This document shows, one piece after another, positions 1 through 6,913 of a DNA stretch of 12,504 nt (the stretch's first letter is position 1; each line of letters opens with the position of its first letter). The position numbers and the translations under genes were made by a program. The stretch covers positions 1-12,504 of the forward strand of contig JAEVZU010000048.1 in the NCBI GenBank assembly GCA_023392075.1. The letters run 5' to 3'. The DNA comes from Bacillota bacterium. Lineage in GTDB: Bacteria > Bacillota > Clostridia > Acetivibrionales > DSM-1351. The notes under the pieces were generated by a model that was given only the letters and a program-made list of their open reading frames with translations, made no database searches and was not told the origin of the DNA.

Positions 1-660
1 GAACAAAGGCAGTTAAAGGAGATCGAGTTTAAGGCACTTCAGGCACAAATAAACCCGCACTTTCTTTATAACACGCTGGAGTCAATACATTGGCAGGCTC
101 TTATGAACGGGCATCAGGAGATATCGACCATGGTAAAAGCCCTGGCGGGCTTCTACCGCATAAGCCTGAGCCGTGGAGAAGCCATTATTCCCTTGATGAA
201 TGAGTCCCAGCATGTTGAAAACTATCTGACCATACAGGAAATGCGGTATAAGGACAAGATGGAAAGTTATATTGATATCCCTGAGGAATTTCTCGAGGTA
301 ATGATACCTAAAATGACCCTTCAGCCCCTGGTGGAAAACTCAATATATCATGGCTTGAGAGTCAAGCAGACCAAGGGCTTTATAAAAATAACCGCTGTCC
401 GGGAAGGGGAGGACCTGATCGTCAAAGTCATTGACAATGGTATCGGTATGGTTCCGGACCAGATAAAAAGCTTGAACCGTACGCTGGAAGATAACGATTC
501 AGGTGTGGGATACGGAGTCAGGAATGTTCACAGAAGAATAAAACTGTTTTACGGAAACCCCTATGGCTTGTTTTATGAGAGTAACGAGTACGGCGGTGTC
601 ACCGTAAATGTAAGATTGCATATTAACCTCCATGAGTCGCATAGCGACCACAAAAAGTAA
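1..660 (+). CDS. YesM-family sensor histidine kinase, C-terminal part (5' end outside window)
   Basis: The reading frame is open from base 1 to the TAA at 658-660, so only the cytoplasmic kinase part is present. The visible 219 residues start with the His_kinase domain motif QINPHFLYN (phospho-accepting His at visible residue 20). They continue with the N-box PLVENSIYHG and the ATP-binding glycine motifs DNGIGM and GVGYGVRN, which is the order of the YesM/LytS (HPK7-like) class. These kinases usually have N-terminal membrane segments and a HAMP domain, expected upstream of the window, and signal to an AraC-type YesN regulator, often for sugar uptake. No regulator follows here, so a partner would have to lie upstream or elsewhere. 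The last nine or so residues (HESHSDHKK) are encoded inside a repeat found again near 10.9 kb, so the native C-terminus was probably shorter or different. Confidence 0.93.
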   Translation, partial: EQRQLKEIEFKALQAQINPHFLYNTLESIHWQALMNGHQEISTMVKALAGFYRISLSRGEAIIPLMNESQHVENYLTIQEMRYKDKMESYIDIPEEFLEVMIPKMTLQPLVENSIYHGLRVKQTKGFIKITAVREGEDLIVKVIDNGIGMVPDQIKSLNRTLEDNDSGVGYGVRNVHRRIKLFYGNPYGLFYESNEYGGVTVNVRLHINLHESHSDHKK

Positions 661-774
661 TGAAATCCTTTTACTCCCTCAACCGGTATAAGACGAATAA
701 AGGAGGTTAATTGGCCATGTGCCGCAATAGCGGCAGCAAAAATTATTATGAAATATGTTCAATATATAATTTGC
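622..774. repeat. Composite intergenic repeat, copy A
   Basis: This copy begins inside the kinase 3' end. Its left end ATTAACCTCC (622-631) is an exact 10-base inverted match to GGAGGTTAAT at 702-711. Just inside lies a hairpin GTCGC-ATA-GCGAC (636-648), followed by an A-rich stretch and an ATGAAAT word. After the right end comes a second hairpin GCCGC-AATA-GCGGC (721-734), again followed by an A-rich stretch and TTATGAAAT. An imperfect GCAAA...TTTGC stem (736-774) closes the unit. The same order of parts occurs at 10892-11039. The shared block around CGAATAAAGGAGGTTAATT is nearly identical in both copies. Confidence 0.75.
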
Positions 775-807
775 AAAGGGTTTCTTTATTAGTTGGGAAA
801 ATAGACT

Positions 808-973
808 TAAGAACCTGTTTAGTATCTCATTGCACTCGTCATTTTGGTGTATTTTGCGCCACGCTGCGTTAAATTTTCTAGAAATAAACAAATTATTCCT
901 TCGAAAATTTGCCTTGCCTGGCAGAAAATTCACTCAAAAGGCCAAGCACAAGCAGATACTAAACAGGTTCTTA
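808..973. mobile_element. MITE-like palindromic element, 166 bp
   Basis: The perfect 20-base terminal inverted repeats are TAAGAACCTGTTTAGTATCT (808-827) and its complement (954-973). The interior also folds on itself: AAATTTTC at 871-878 pairs with GAAAATTT at 903-910. The flanking arms (about 840-870 and 911-940) are imperfect complements, so nearly the whole element is one long hairpin. No protein of recognisable family is encoded; short open frames across it are by-products of the symmetry. No clear target-site duplication was seen. It is probably a non-autonomous element moved in trans, but the family is not recognised. Confidence 0.7.
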
Positions 974-1086
974 CACCCAGAAAAATCCGCTACGCTCAGC
1001 TTTTTAGTGCCCATATGTAATTATGGAGCAAATTTTCTTGTTCGCAGTATATAATAGTTACGTTCAAATTTTAAATTTGTCTGAAA
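974..1086. other. Short gene-free spacer downstream of the Lon-type protease gene
   Basis: AT-rich spacer between the 166-bp palindromic element and the stop codon of the protease gene. It has a small palindrome CAAATTT-T-AAATTTG near 1065-1079, but no U-run follows it on either strand, so it is not a convincing terminator. Nothing else is supported here. Confidence 0.4.
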
Positions 1087-3489
1087 TTATTTTCTCCTCC
1101 CGGCTGTATTCATAACCGTTCTGGCAAATCTTTCCAGTTTACTGTTGACCAGATAATTTATAGTTCCTTTTTTATAGCTGCCGTCACTGTTTTTGGTTCC
1201 GGCTTCAAGCCCGGTCAGCAACTGTATTCCCTGATCAATTGTCGTAACAGGATATATATGGAACAGTTTTTTTCGTACCGCATCGGCTACTTCTTCATTA
1301 AGGACAAGATTTTTGCAATTCTGGTGAGGTATTATTACTCCATGCTTTCCGTCAAGTCCTCTGTGCCTGCACAATTCAAAAAAACCTTCTATTTTATATG
1401 AAACACCGCCCACAGGCTGGATTTCTCCTTTTTGATTTACTGAACCCGTCACTGCAATATACTGCTTTATTGGTACCTCTGCGAGGCTGGACAAAATAGC
1501 ATATAATTCCGCACTCGAAGCACTGTCTCCGTCAACACCCCCGTACAACTGTTCGAAACAAAGGCTGGCTGTAAGTGACAACGGGAAATCCTGAGCATAT
1601 TTATGTCCTATGTATCCGCTAAGGATCAGAACTCCCTTGCTGTGCGAGGTTCCGCTCAAATCAACCTCCCTTTCCACATTTACAATTCCGCTTTCTCCAA
1701 TGTAAGTGGAAGCAGTGATTCTTGACGGTTTGCCAAAGGAATAATCCCCCATGTCCATAACCGTCAGACCATTTATCTGGCCTATTTCTTCGCCGTTGGT
1801 GTCCACCATTATGGTTCCGTCTTCAAGCATTTCAAGCATTTTTTTATCAACCCGGTCACACCTGGCAGACTTCTCGACTATAGCCTGTTTGACATGCTTT
1901 GCCTTTACAAATTTAGCCCCGTCATCCTCGGCCCACATACTGGCTTCACACAGGATTTCAACAATATCATTGAATCTGGTAGTAAGTTTGGTCTGATCTT
2001 CCACAAGCCAGGAGGCGTACTCAACAACCCTGGCAACACCGGTTTTATCAAAATGCAGAGATTCTTCCTTTCTGCAAAAACCGCTGATAAATGATGCCAG
2101 CTTCAATATGTTTTCCTCACTGCGCTCCATTTCTTCGTCAAAATCAGCCTTGACCTTGAACAATTTTCTGAAATCCTCTTCATACTCATATAAAAGCTGA
2201 TATATTTGAGTATTCCCAACCAGAATAACCTTTATATCCACCGGGATGGGCTGAGGTTTCAGTGCAGGCACTGCAACGACTCCCGCCTGGTCTTTCATGT
2301 TTTCGATGTTTATTTTCTTCGTTTTAAGCACCCTGTTTATTGCCTCATAGGCCTGGGGGTTGTTCAGTACATCCTTTGCCTGCAGTATGAGATACCCGCC
2401 GTTTGCCAGATGAAACAGGCCCGGCTTGATTTTTGTATAATCCGTTGAAACAGAACCGAATTCGTTTTCATACTCGATTTTACCAATCAGATTCGGATAG
2501 GTTGGATTGAAATCTATAATAACAGGCGCACCCTTAAGGCTGCTGTTGTCCACAAGTACGTTTATCTTGTATTTGTATACCGGAGTTTCCTCCTTCTGCA
2601 TAAACGGAATAATGAATTGCGGCTGCTCCTCGCTGACCTCCTCCTCCTGGAAATCATCAAGGTTATCAAGTATGTCCTGTTGAACATTTTCCAGATATTC
2701 CATGATGACGTCAAACTTTTTATACTTTTCCTTCAGGTCATTCATCTGCACACCGAGTGCCAGCAGCGCAATTTTATTTTCCCATTCCGAAACCCTTTGT
2801 TTAGTTTCCTTTTCATTGTTTTTGAGCTTTCTGATTATTTCAAGAGTATCCTGCTGGAGAATATTGGTTTTCTCATTTATTTCTTCCTTGATATTGTCAT
2901 CCAGATTTTCAAATTCTTCTTCACTGATTGCTTTTCCCTCCACAATCGGTAAGAAGTATATTCCGGCACTGCCCGTATTTACCTTGAAACCATGGGCTTC
3001 CGCATCCTCGCTGAGCTTATCCAGCAGCTCATCCTTTTTACTCTCGTACTCTTCCATGATCTCAGCCTTTTCCTTCTCGTACTGATCATTGTCAAAGGCA
3101 TTTACTATTTCCTGCTTGATCACCTTCACAAAGGCTTCCATATCAGCCTGAAATTCCTTGCCCATTCCGGCAGGAAGATTTATAGCCATAGGCTGATTTG
3201 GCTTTTTAAAGTTATATATGTAGCACCAGTCATCGGGAACACCCATTGTTGAGGCCATTTCATTTACTATCTGTTTTGCAAAACTTGTTTTACCTGTGCC
3301 TGTGGGACCGGACATATATATGTTGTAGCCCCTCGTTTTCATCTTGAGGCCAAATTTCATTGCTTTGGAGGCTCTCTCCTGACCGATTATCCCCTCAAAG
3401 GCACCCAGTTCTGCAGTACTCCTGAAAGGAAAAACGACCTCACTGCACCTGTAATCCAAATCTTTATAAGAAAGTTCCTTTGGCTTCAT
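1087..3489 (-). CDS. Lon-type ATP-dependent protease (AAA_32 / S16 family)
   Basis: An 800-residue protein. Walker A is GPTGTGKT at residues 61-68, close to the N-terminus with no substrate-binding LON N domain before it. A long, charged, probably helical middle section follows (about 140-290), then the rest of the ATPase. The C-terminal protease domain has the Ser-Lys dyad: Ser656 in DGDSASS and Lys699 in GGVSYK. Their spacing of 43 equals that of E. coli Lon (Ser679/Lys722). This order fits the AAA_32/LonB-like group of soluble Lon relatives, not LonA. ATG 3489 is chosen because GGGAG lies 7 bases upstream; the upstream in-frame starts lack a ribosome site. The role is presumably degradation of selected or damaged proteins in the cytoplasm; substrates are unknown. 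It follows rimI after a 96-base gap. Confidence 0.93.
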   Translation of the reverse strand: MKPKELSYKDLDYRCSEVVFPFRSTAELGAFEGIIGQERASKAMKFGLKMKTRGYNIYMSGPTGTGKTSFAKQIVNEMASTMGVPDDWCYIYNFKKPNQPMAINLPAGMGKEFQADMEAFVKVIKQEIVNAFDNDQYEKEKAEIMEEYESKKDELLDKLSEDAEAHGFKVNTGSAGIYFLPIVEGKAISEEEFENLDDNIKEEINEKTNILQQDTLEIIRKLKNNEKETKQRVSEWENKIALLALGVQMNDLKEKYKKFDVIMEYLENVQQDILDNLDDFQEEEVSEEQPQFIIPFMQKEETPVYKYKINVLVDNSSLKGAPVIIDFNPTYPNLIGKIEYENEFGSVSTDYTKIKPGLFHLANGGYLILQAKDVLNNPQAYEAINRVLKTKKINIENMKDQAGVVAVPALKPQPIPVDIKVILVGNTQIYQLLYEYEEDFRKLFKVKADFDEEMERSEENILKLASFISGFCRKEESLHFDKTGVARVVEYASWLVEDQTKLTTRFNDIVEILCEASMWAEDDGAKFVKAKHVKQAIVEKSARCDRVDKKMLEMLEDGTIMVDTNGEEIGQINGLTVMDMGDYSFGKPSRITASTYIGESGIVNVEREVDLSGTSHSKGVLILSGYIGHKYAQDFPLSLTASLCFEQLYGGVDGDSASSAELYAILSSLAEVPIKQYIAVTGSVNQKGEIQPVGGVSYKIEGFFELCRHRGLDGKHGVIIPHQNCKNLVLNEEVADAVRKKLFHIYPVTTIDQGIQLLTGLEAGTKNSDGSYKKGTINYLVNSKLERFARTVMNTAGRRK

Positions 3490-3490
3490 A

Positions 3491-3537
3491 TAATCTCCCA
3501 TCTGTGCGCATCGCACATAAAAATAGTTATAAAAAAC
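3491..3537. repeat. Possible degenerate copy of the hairpin/Shine-Dalgarno repeat at the protease leader
   Basis: Directly upstream of the protease start is a perfect hairpin GTGCG-CAT-CGCAC (3504-3516), flanked by an A-rich stretch ending in GTTATAAAAAA. On the minus strand the geometry is hairpin, 4 bases, GGGAG, 5 bases, ATT-like spacer and ATG. Copy A read on the minus strand has the same spacing (hairpin, TCAT, GGAGG, TTAAT, ATG). Sequence identity outside these parts is weak, so kinship is an inference. It could also simply be a leader hairpin of this gene. Confidence 0.35.
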
Positions 3538-3560
3538 GCATATGTTTTAAAATGCTATAA

Positions 3561-3572
3561 TTTTCATGAAAA
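3561..3572. promoter_or_regulatory. 12-base perfect palindrome upstream of the protease gene
   Basis: TTTTCATGAAAA is a perfect palindrome in the gap between rimI and the protease gene, about 70 bases before the protease start. It could be an operator, but it matches no CtsR or HrcA heat-shock site that I know, and AT-rich palindromes of this size occur by chance. Confidence 0.2.
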
Positions 3573-3585
3573 AGCTCAATACAAT

Positions 3586-4041
3586 TTAATCGGCAGTATG
3601 TCTCCACATAATAAGAGCATCTTCTCCAGTATCGGAATAATAGCCCTTTCGAAGCCCCTCGGCCTTAAACCCGTATTTCTCATATAGCTTCTGTGCCGCA
3701 AGATTGCTTGTTCTCACTTCGAGGGTAAGGCTTCTGATTCCGTTGATATGGCAGATTTCCAGAAGTTTATCCATAATATTCGAACCTGCACCGCAGCGTC
3801 TGAATTCCGGATGTACCGCAATGTTTGTAATATGCCCCTCATCAAGTATCTTCCATAAACCTCCGTAACCGATGATCTCCCTGCCTGAAACAGCCACAAC
3901 GTATAATGCCATCTCATTGGCGGTAAGTTCATCCATAAAAGCATTTCTGGACCAGGGTATCTTAAAGCTCAGATTCTCAATGACCATTACACCGTCTAAA
4001 TGCTCTTCGGTCATTTGAACTACTTCGATATTATTAACCAT
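3586..4041 (-). CDS. rimI: Ribosomal protein S18 alanine N-acetyltransferase RimI (GNAT)
   Basis: 151 residues, the usual RimI length. It transfers acetyl from acetyl-CoA to a protein N-terminus, classically ribosomal protein bS18. The acetyl-CoA loop is RRCGAG (81-86). Glu108 and Tyr120, in LEVRTSN and KLYEKYGF, have the same spacing of 12 as the catalytic Glu103/Tyr115 of enterobacterial RimI. The C-terminal GLRKGYYSDTGEDALIMW is a typical RimI ending. The start at 4041 overlaps the tsaB stop by 8 bases and has an AAGGGG-type site upstream inside tsaB, so the two are probably translationally coupled. rimI next to tsaB/tsaE is the standard Firmicute arrangement. The true substrate in this organism is inferred only from the family. 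Confidence 0.93.
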   Translation of the reverse strand: MVNNIEVVQMTEEHLDGVMVIENLSFKIPWSRNAFMDELTANEMALYVVAVSGREIIGYGGLWKILDEGHITNIAVHPEFRRCGAGSNIMDKLLEICHINGIRSLTLEVRTSNLAAQKLYEKYGFKAEGLRKGYYSDTGEDALIMWRHTAD

Positions 4042-4735
4042 TCTCTTGCCCCTTCTCCCTCTCGGCCTGTGACTTTCTCAGGTAAAAAGGCTTCATGTCG
4101 TAGCAGTCCTCATAAAGGCCTTCTTCATAGGCCTGTTTTGCAAGTACGGCAACGGATGAAGCTCTGGCAAGAACTGTATTCGGCGGTGCTGCCGAAGCCC
4201 TTTCGCCCAGCTTTTCCCTGAAGAAAGCTTCATACATGAGGGCGGCATCTCCAGGAAAAAGCACATCGCCTTCCATAGCCCCTAAAATACCCGCTAATTC
4301 ATTAATATGTATTCCAAGGTACTCTGTGAGCCTTTCCAGCCTTCCTCCCGAAAATTTATATACGGCTGTAAACACCTGATTGTTTCTGGCGTCGATAACA
4401 GGACATATTATGGCTTTTGAGGCTGCCAGATTGTATGCCAGCGCATCCAGAGTGTATACGCTTATGACAGGCTTTTGAGCTGCAAAAGCCATAGCTTTGA
4501 CTGTGGTGACGCCTATACGGAGACCAGTAAAGGAACCTGGTCCGATGGAAGCTGCAAAAGCGTCCATATCCCGGGCTTTTAAACCAACAGCGTCAAGAAG
4601 ACTCTGTATCATGGGCATGAGCCTCTGCGAATGGGTCTTTCCCTTATTGCAGCTGTATTCACCGATTATCACTCCATCTTCAAGTATTGCTGCAGTAGCT
4701 GCATTTGTTGATGTGTCCAAAGCTAGTATTTTCAT
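4034..4735 (-). CDS. tsaB: tRNA t6A37 biosynthesis dimerization subunit TsaB
   Basis: 233 residues, normal for TsaB. It is an inactive ASKHA-fold paralogue of TsaD that scaffolds the TsaB-TsaD-TsaE complex making N6-threonylcarbamoyladenosine at tRNA position 37. The family N-terminus MKILALDTSTNAATAA is present, as is the signature GPGSFTGLRIG at residues 65-75. ATG 4735 is chosen because GGAGG sits 6 bases upstream; in-frame codons further upstream lack a ribosome site. It lies 66 bases after tsaE and overlaps rimI. tsaD and tsaC are not in the window. Confidence 0.95.
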   Translation of the reverse strand: MKILALDTSTNAATAAILEDGVIIGEYSCNKGKTHSQRLMPMIQSLLDAVGLKARDMDAFAASIGPGSFTGLRIGVTTVKAMAFAAQKPVISVYTLDALAYNLAASKAIICPVIDARNNQVFTAVYKFSGGRLERLTEYLGIHINELAGILGAMEGDVLFPGDAALMYEAFFREKLGERASAAPPNTVLARASSVAVLAKQAYEEGLYEDCYDMKPFYLRKSQAEREKGQENG

Positions 4736-4801
4736 TAAATCCTCCATATCCATATGAGCAGGGTCAGACAAACAGGCCCTGTAAATTTTGCTACAGGCTT
4801 T

Positions 4802-5260
4802 TTATATTTTTAGTTCATAACCTGAATATTTCCGACCGATAAAGTCTATAGAGATCTCTCTGATGTCCAGGCCCTTGACGGGATTTTTTTTGATATTCAC
4901 CGTGATAATATCAGCCGGCAGTACCGGCCATATCAATTCTCCCCATTCTATAATGGTGATCCCTTCTCCGTTCAGATATTCTTCAAAACCGATATCAAAC
5001 ATCTCTTCAGGATCAGCTATTCTATATACGTCAAAGTGATACAGGGGATACTTTCCCTGATATTCGTTAACCAATGTGAAGGTTGGGCTTGTTATATAGG
5101 AATCTATACCAAGTTCTTTTGCTATTCCGTTTGTAAATGCCGTTTTTCCCGTTCCTAAATCCCCTGACAAACAAACAACATCACCGGGTTTAAGCAAGCT
5201 CCCGAATTTTCTTCCCATATCTACGGTTTCTCCGAAAGAATGCGTTTCCGTATTAATCAT
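4802..5260 (-). CDS. tsaE: tRNA t6A37 biosynthesis ATPase TsaE
   Basis: 152 residues, typical for this small P-loop ATPase, which drives turnover of the TsaBD complex in t6A synthesis. Walker A is GDLGTGKT at 33-40. The family blocks SPTFTLVNEY, YHFDVYR and the conserved Trp in IIEWGE follow in order. The start codon at 5260 overlaps the stop of the upstream amidohydrolase gene by 8 bases, with a modest AAAGGG site upstream, so expression probably depends on the amidohydrolase transcript. A small stem in the 66-base gap before tsaB (around 4779-4797) has its T-run on the plus-strand side, so it should not stop this operon. Confidence 0.95.
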   Translation of the reverse strand: MINTETHSFGETVDMGRKFGSLLKPGDVVCLSGDLGTGKTAFTNGIAKELGIDSYITSPTFTLVNEYQGKYPLYHFDVYRIADPEEMFDIGFEEYLNGEGITIIEWGELIWPVLPADIITVNIKKNPVKGLDIREISIDFIGRKYSGYELKI

Positions 5261-6443
5261 TGCCAGCCCTTTCGTATACCACTGTTCCGTTTATTATAGT
5301 TTTCCGGACCTTTGACATAAGTTCAAGAGGATTTCCGTCATAAATAACTATGTCGGCGTCCTTTCCCTTTTCAAGTGAACCTACTCTGTCTGCGATTCCA
5401 ACTATTTCAGCAGCGTTTATTGTAACCGCCTTAAGTGCCTCCCTGGGCTCCATACCCTCTTTTACAGCCAGAGATGCACACATGCATAAATGTTGAACCG
5501 GAACACATGGATGATCTGTCATTATTGCAACTTTTATACCACACTTTGATAGTATTCCCGGATTTTTAAGATTTTGATTTCTAAGTTCAATTTTTGACCG
5601 GTCTGTCAGCATTGGACCTACAATAACCGGCAAGCCTGCTTCTGCAAGAATATCTTTAATAAGATAACCTTCGGTACAGTGATCAAGAGTAATATTCAAA
5701 TTGAATTCTTTTGCAATCCGCATGGCGGTAATTATGTCATCAGCCCGGTGTGCATGCGCCTTAAGCGGTATTTCGCCCTTCAGCACCTGTACCAGGGACT
5801 CCAGTTTGAAATCAAATTCTGGCTTATCAAGTTCTTCGGTATTTTTTCTGTATTCTTCCCACAGCTCCTTATATTCTTTTGCTTTGAAAAGGTTTTCTCT
5901 TAAAATTGCTGCTGTTGCCATTCTTGTCATAGGTGACTGATGCTTCTCGTTATACACCGTCTTTGGATTTTCTCCGAAAGCAATCTTCATGGCAACGGGG
6001 TACTTGATTATCATTTCATCGACACAGCGTCCACAGGTTTTGAGCGCAACAAACTGACCTCCTATTACATTTGCACTTCCCGGGCCGGTCACAACAGAAG
6101 TAACTCCTCCTTCATAAGCCTCAACAAATGCTCTGTCGGCATGATAGACAGCATCAATGGCCCTTAGCTGAGGTGTAACAGGGTCTGTGGATTCGTTACC
6201 GTCATCACCTTCAAAGCCGACAGCATCCTCCCACATCCCGATATGGCTGTGAGCATCAACAAGACCTGGAAGTACATAGCCTCCTTCGCAGTCTATTTTT
6301 TTTATATCAGAAGTTAAAAGTCCTTCAACTTCCTTTATATCACTGCCTACAGCTATTATTTTATCTTTATCGCATAAAATATATCCATTGTCGTAATCTT
6401 TATCCGACATGGTCATTATTTTACCATTATATATTAAAAGCAT
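5253..6443 (-). CDS. Metal-dependent amidohydrolase (imidazolonepropionase-like superfamily)
   Basis: 396 residues. It has an amidohydrolase barrel with metal-ligand motifs in order: DAHSHIG (His65, His67), KAHAHRADD in mid-sequence, LDHCTEG, and TDHP with the late Asp. The flanking small beta-domain is seen in the N-terminal YNGKIMTM and the C-terminal GSLEKGKDADIVIYDGNPLE. Family members hydrolyse cyclic amides or imides and some act on peptides; the substrate cannot be told from sequence. ATG 6443 is preferred because GGGGGA lies about 6 bases upstream; the longer TTG-started frame has no ribosome site. It is the first gene of the minus-strand train and shares an 8-base overlap with tsaE. 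Confidence 0.88.
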   Translation of the reverse strand: MLLIYNGKIMTMSDKDYDNGYILCDKDKIIAVGSDIKEVEGLLTSDIKKIDCEGGYVLPGLVDAHSHIGMWEDAVGFEGDDGNESTDPVTPQLRAIDAVYHADRAFVEAYEGGVTSVVTGPGSANVIGGQFVALKTCGRCVDEMIIKYPVAMKIAFGENPKTVYNEKHQSPMTRMATAAILRENLFKAKEYKELWEEYRKNTEELDKPEFDFKLESLVQVLKGEIPLKAHAHRADDIITAMRIAKEFNLNITLDHCTEGYLIKDILAEAGLPVIVGPMLTDRSKIELRNQNLKNPGILSKCGIKVAIMTDHPCVPVQHLCMCASLAVKEGMEPREALKAVTINAAEIVGIADRVGSLEKGKDADIVIYDGNPLELMSKVRKTIINGTVVYERAGND

Positions 6444-6537
6444 AAATTCCCCCATTTTTCCGAATTTTTTGACCGCCTGCAATGGCAGGACCGCTTATAC
6501 CATATATTCCTGCTCACTTTCCGGCATAATTAATTTT

Positions 6538-6567
6538 ATTATATTATAGAAGCAAATACAATTTCAA
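6538..6567 (-). promoter_or_regulatory. Promoter for the amidohydrolase-tsaE-tsaB-rimI operon
   Basis: On the minus strand, TTGAAA (6562-6567) and TATAAT (6538-6543) are separated by 18 bases; an overlapping second TATAAT lies at 6543-6548. This gives a leader of about 90 bases. The leader can form either GCAGGA/TCCTGC or the alternative CCTGC-CATT-GCAGG hairpin, but no U-run follows either. Confidence 0.6.
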
Positions 6568-6601
6568 GTGCGGAGAAAGCATGCATTTTGTGGTCATGGG
6601 G

Positions 6602-6828
6602 TTAAATTACCGGGTTGTGCCAATTGATTTGCTACGCATTTCAGGTACTTTACTGGTTGAAATCCGGTTGTACAGACCATAAGGAACAACAGTCGATAGT
6701 GCTTCCCCACCGCTATCCACCAATGGATCGCCTACGAAGTTCTTGCCTGAAATTTGTTTCCGGTGAGGCGGCAGCTGTTTACTCAGGAAAGTACCTGCGC
6801 TTTTAAACTGGCACAACGATTAATTTAA
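6602..6828. mobile_element. Inverted-repeat-bounded element, about 227 bp, unrecognised
   Basis: Three blocks match in inverted order at both ends: TTAAATTA/TAATTTAA (6602-6609 and 6821-6828), GTTGTGCCAATT/AACTGGCACAAC (6614-6625 and 6806-6817, one mismatch) and CAGGTACTTT/AAAGTACCTG (6642-6651 and 6788-6797, perfect). The interior is richer in G+C than the surrounding intergenic DNA and carries overlapping short open frames on both strands. I recognise neither as a protein family. It may be a non-autonomous element or the remnant of an insertion sequence. The left arm carries 8 more bases between blocks than the right, so it is not a simple perfect palindrome. It fills most of the gap between the divergent amidohydrolase and mntR genes. 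Confidence 0.5.
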
Positions 6829-6913
6829 TATGCACTTATTTCCATATGCAAGTTATATCTCCCGGGATTTTGAATATATTTATTATTGGAACTCTGCAGA
6901 AAAAGGATAGTGA

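Noticed and set aside
974..1010. A-rich/T-rich imperfect stem as terminator of the protease gene
   Set aside because: Only the A/T ends pair well; the middle does not form a stable stem.
679..1054. Overlapping open frames of 74-84 codons on both strands
   Set aside because: They lie across the palindromic element, both contain the same ILNRFL words encoded by its inverted ends, and neither has a good ribosome site or a known family.
4775..4801. CCTGTA...TACAGG stem followed by a T-run on the plus strand
   Set aside because: The T-run is on the strand opposite to the operon and no plus-strand gene ends there, so it is not counted as a terminator.
6444..6535. Attenuator or riboswitch in the amidohydrolase leader
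   Set aside because: Two alternative small stems can be drawn, but there is no U-run and no known riboswitch signature.
6607..6816. Short frames on both strands as transposase remnants
   Set aside because: The sequences match no transposase motif I know; both start alike only because they begin in the inverted ends.
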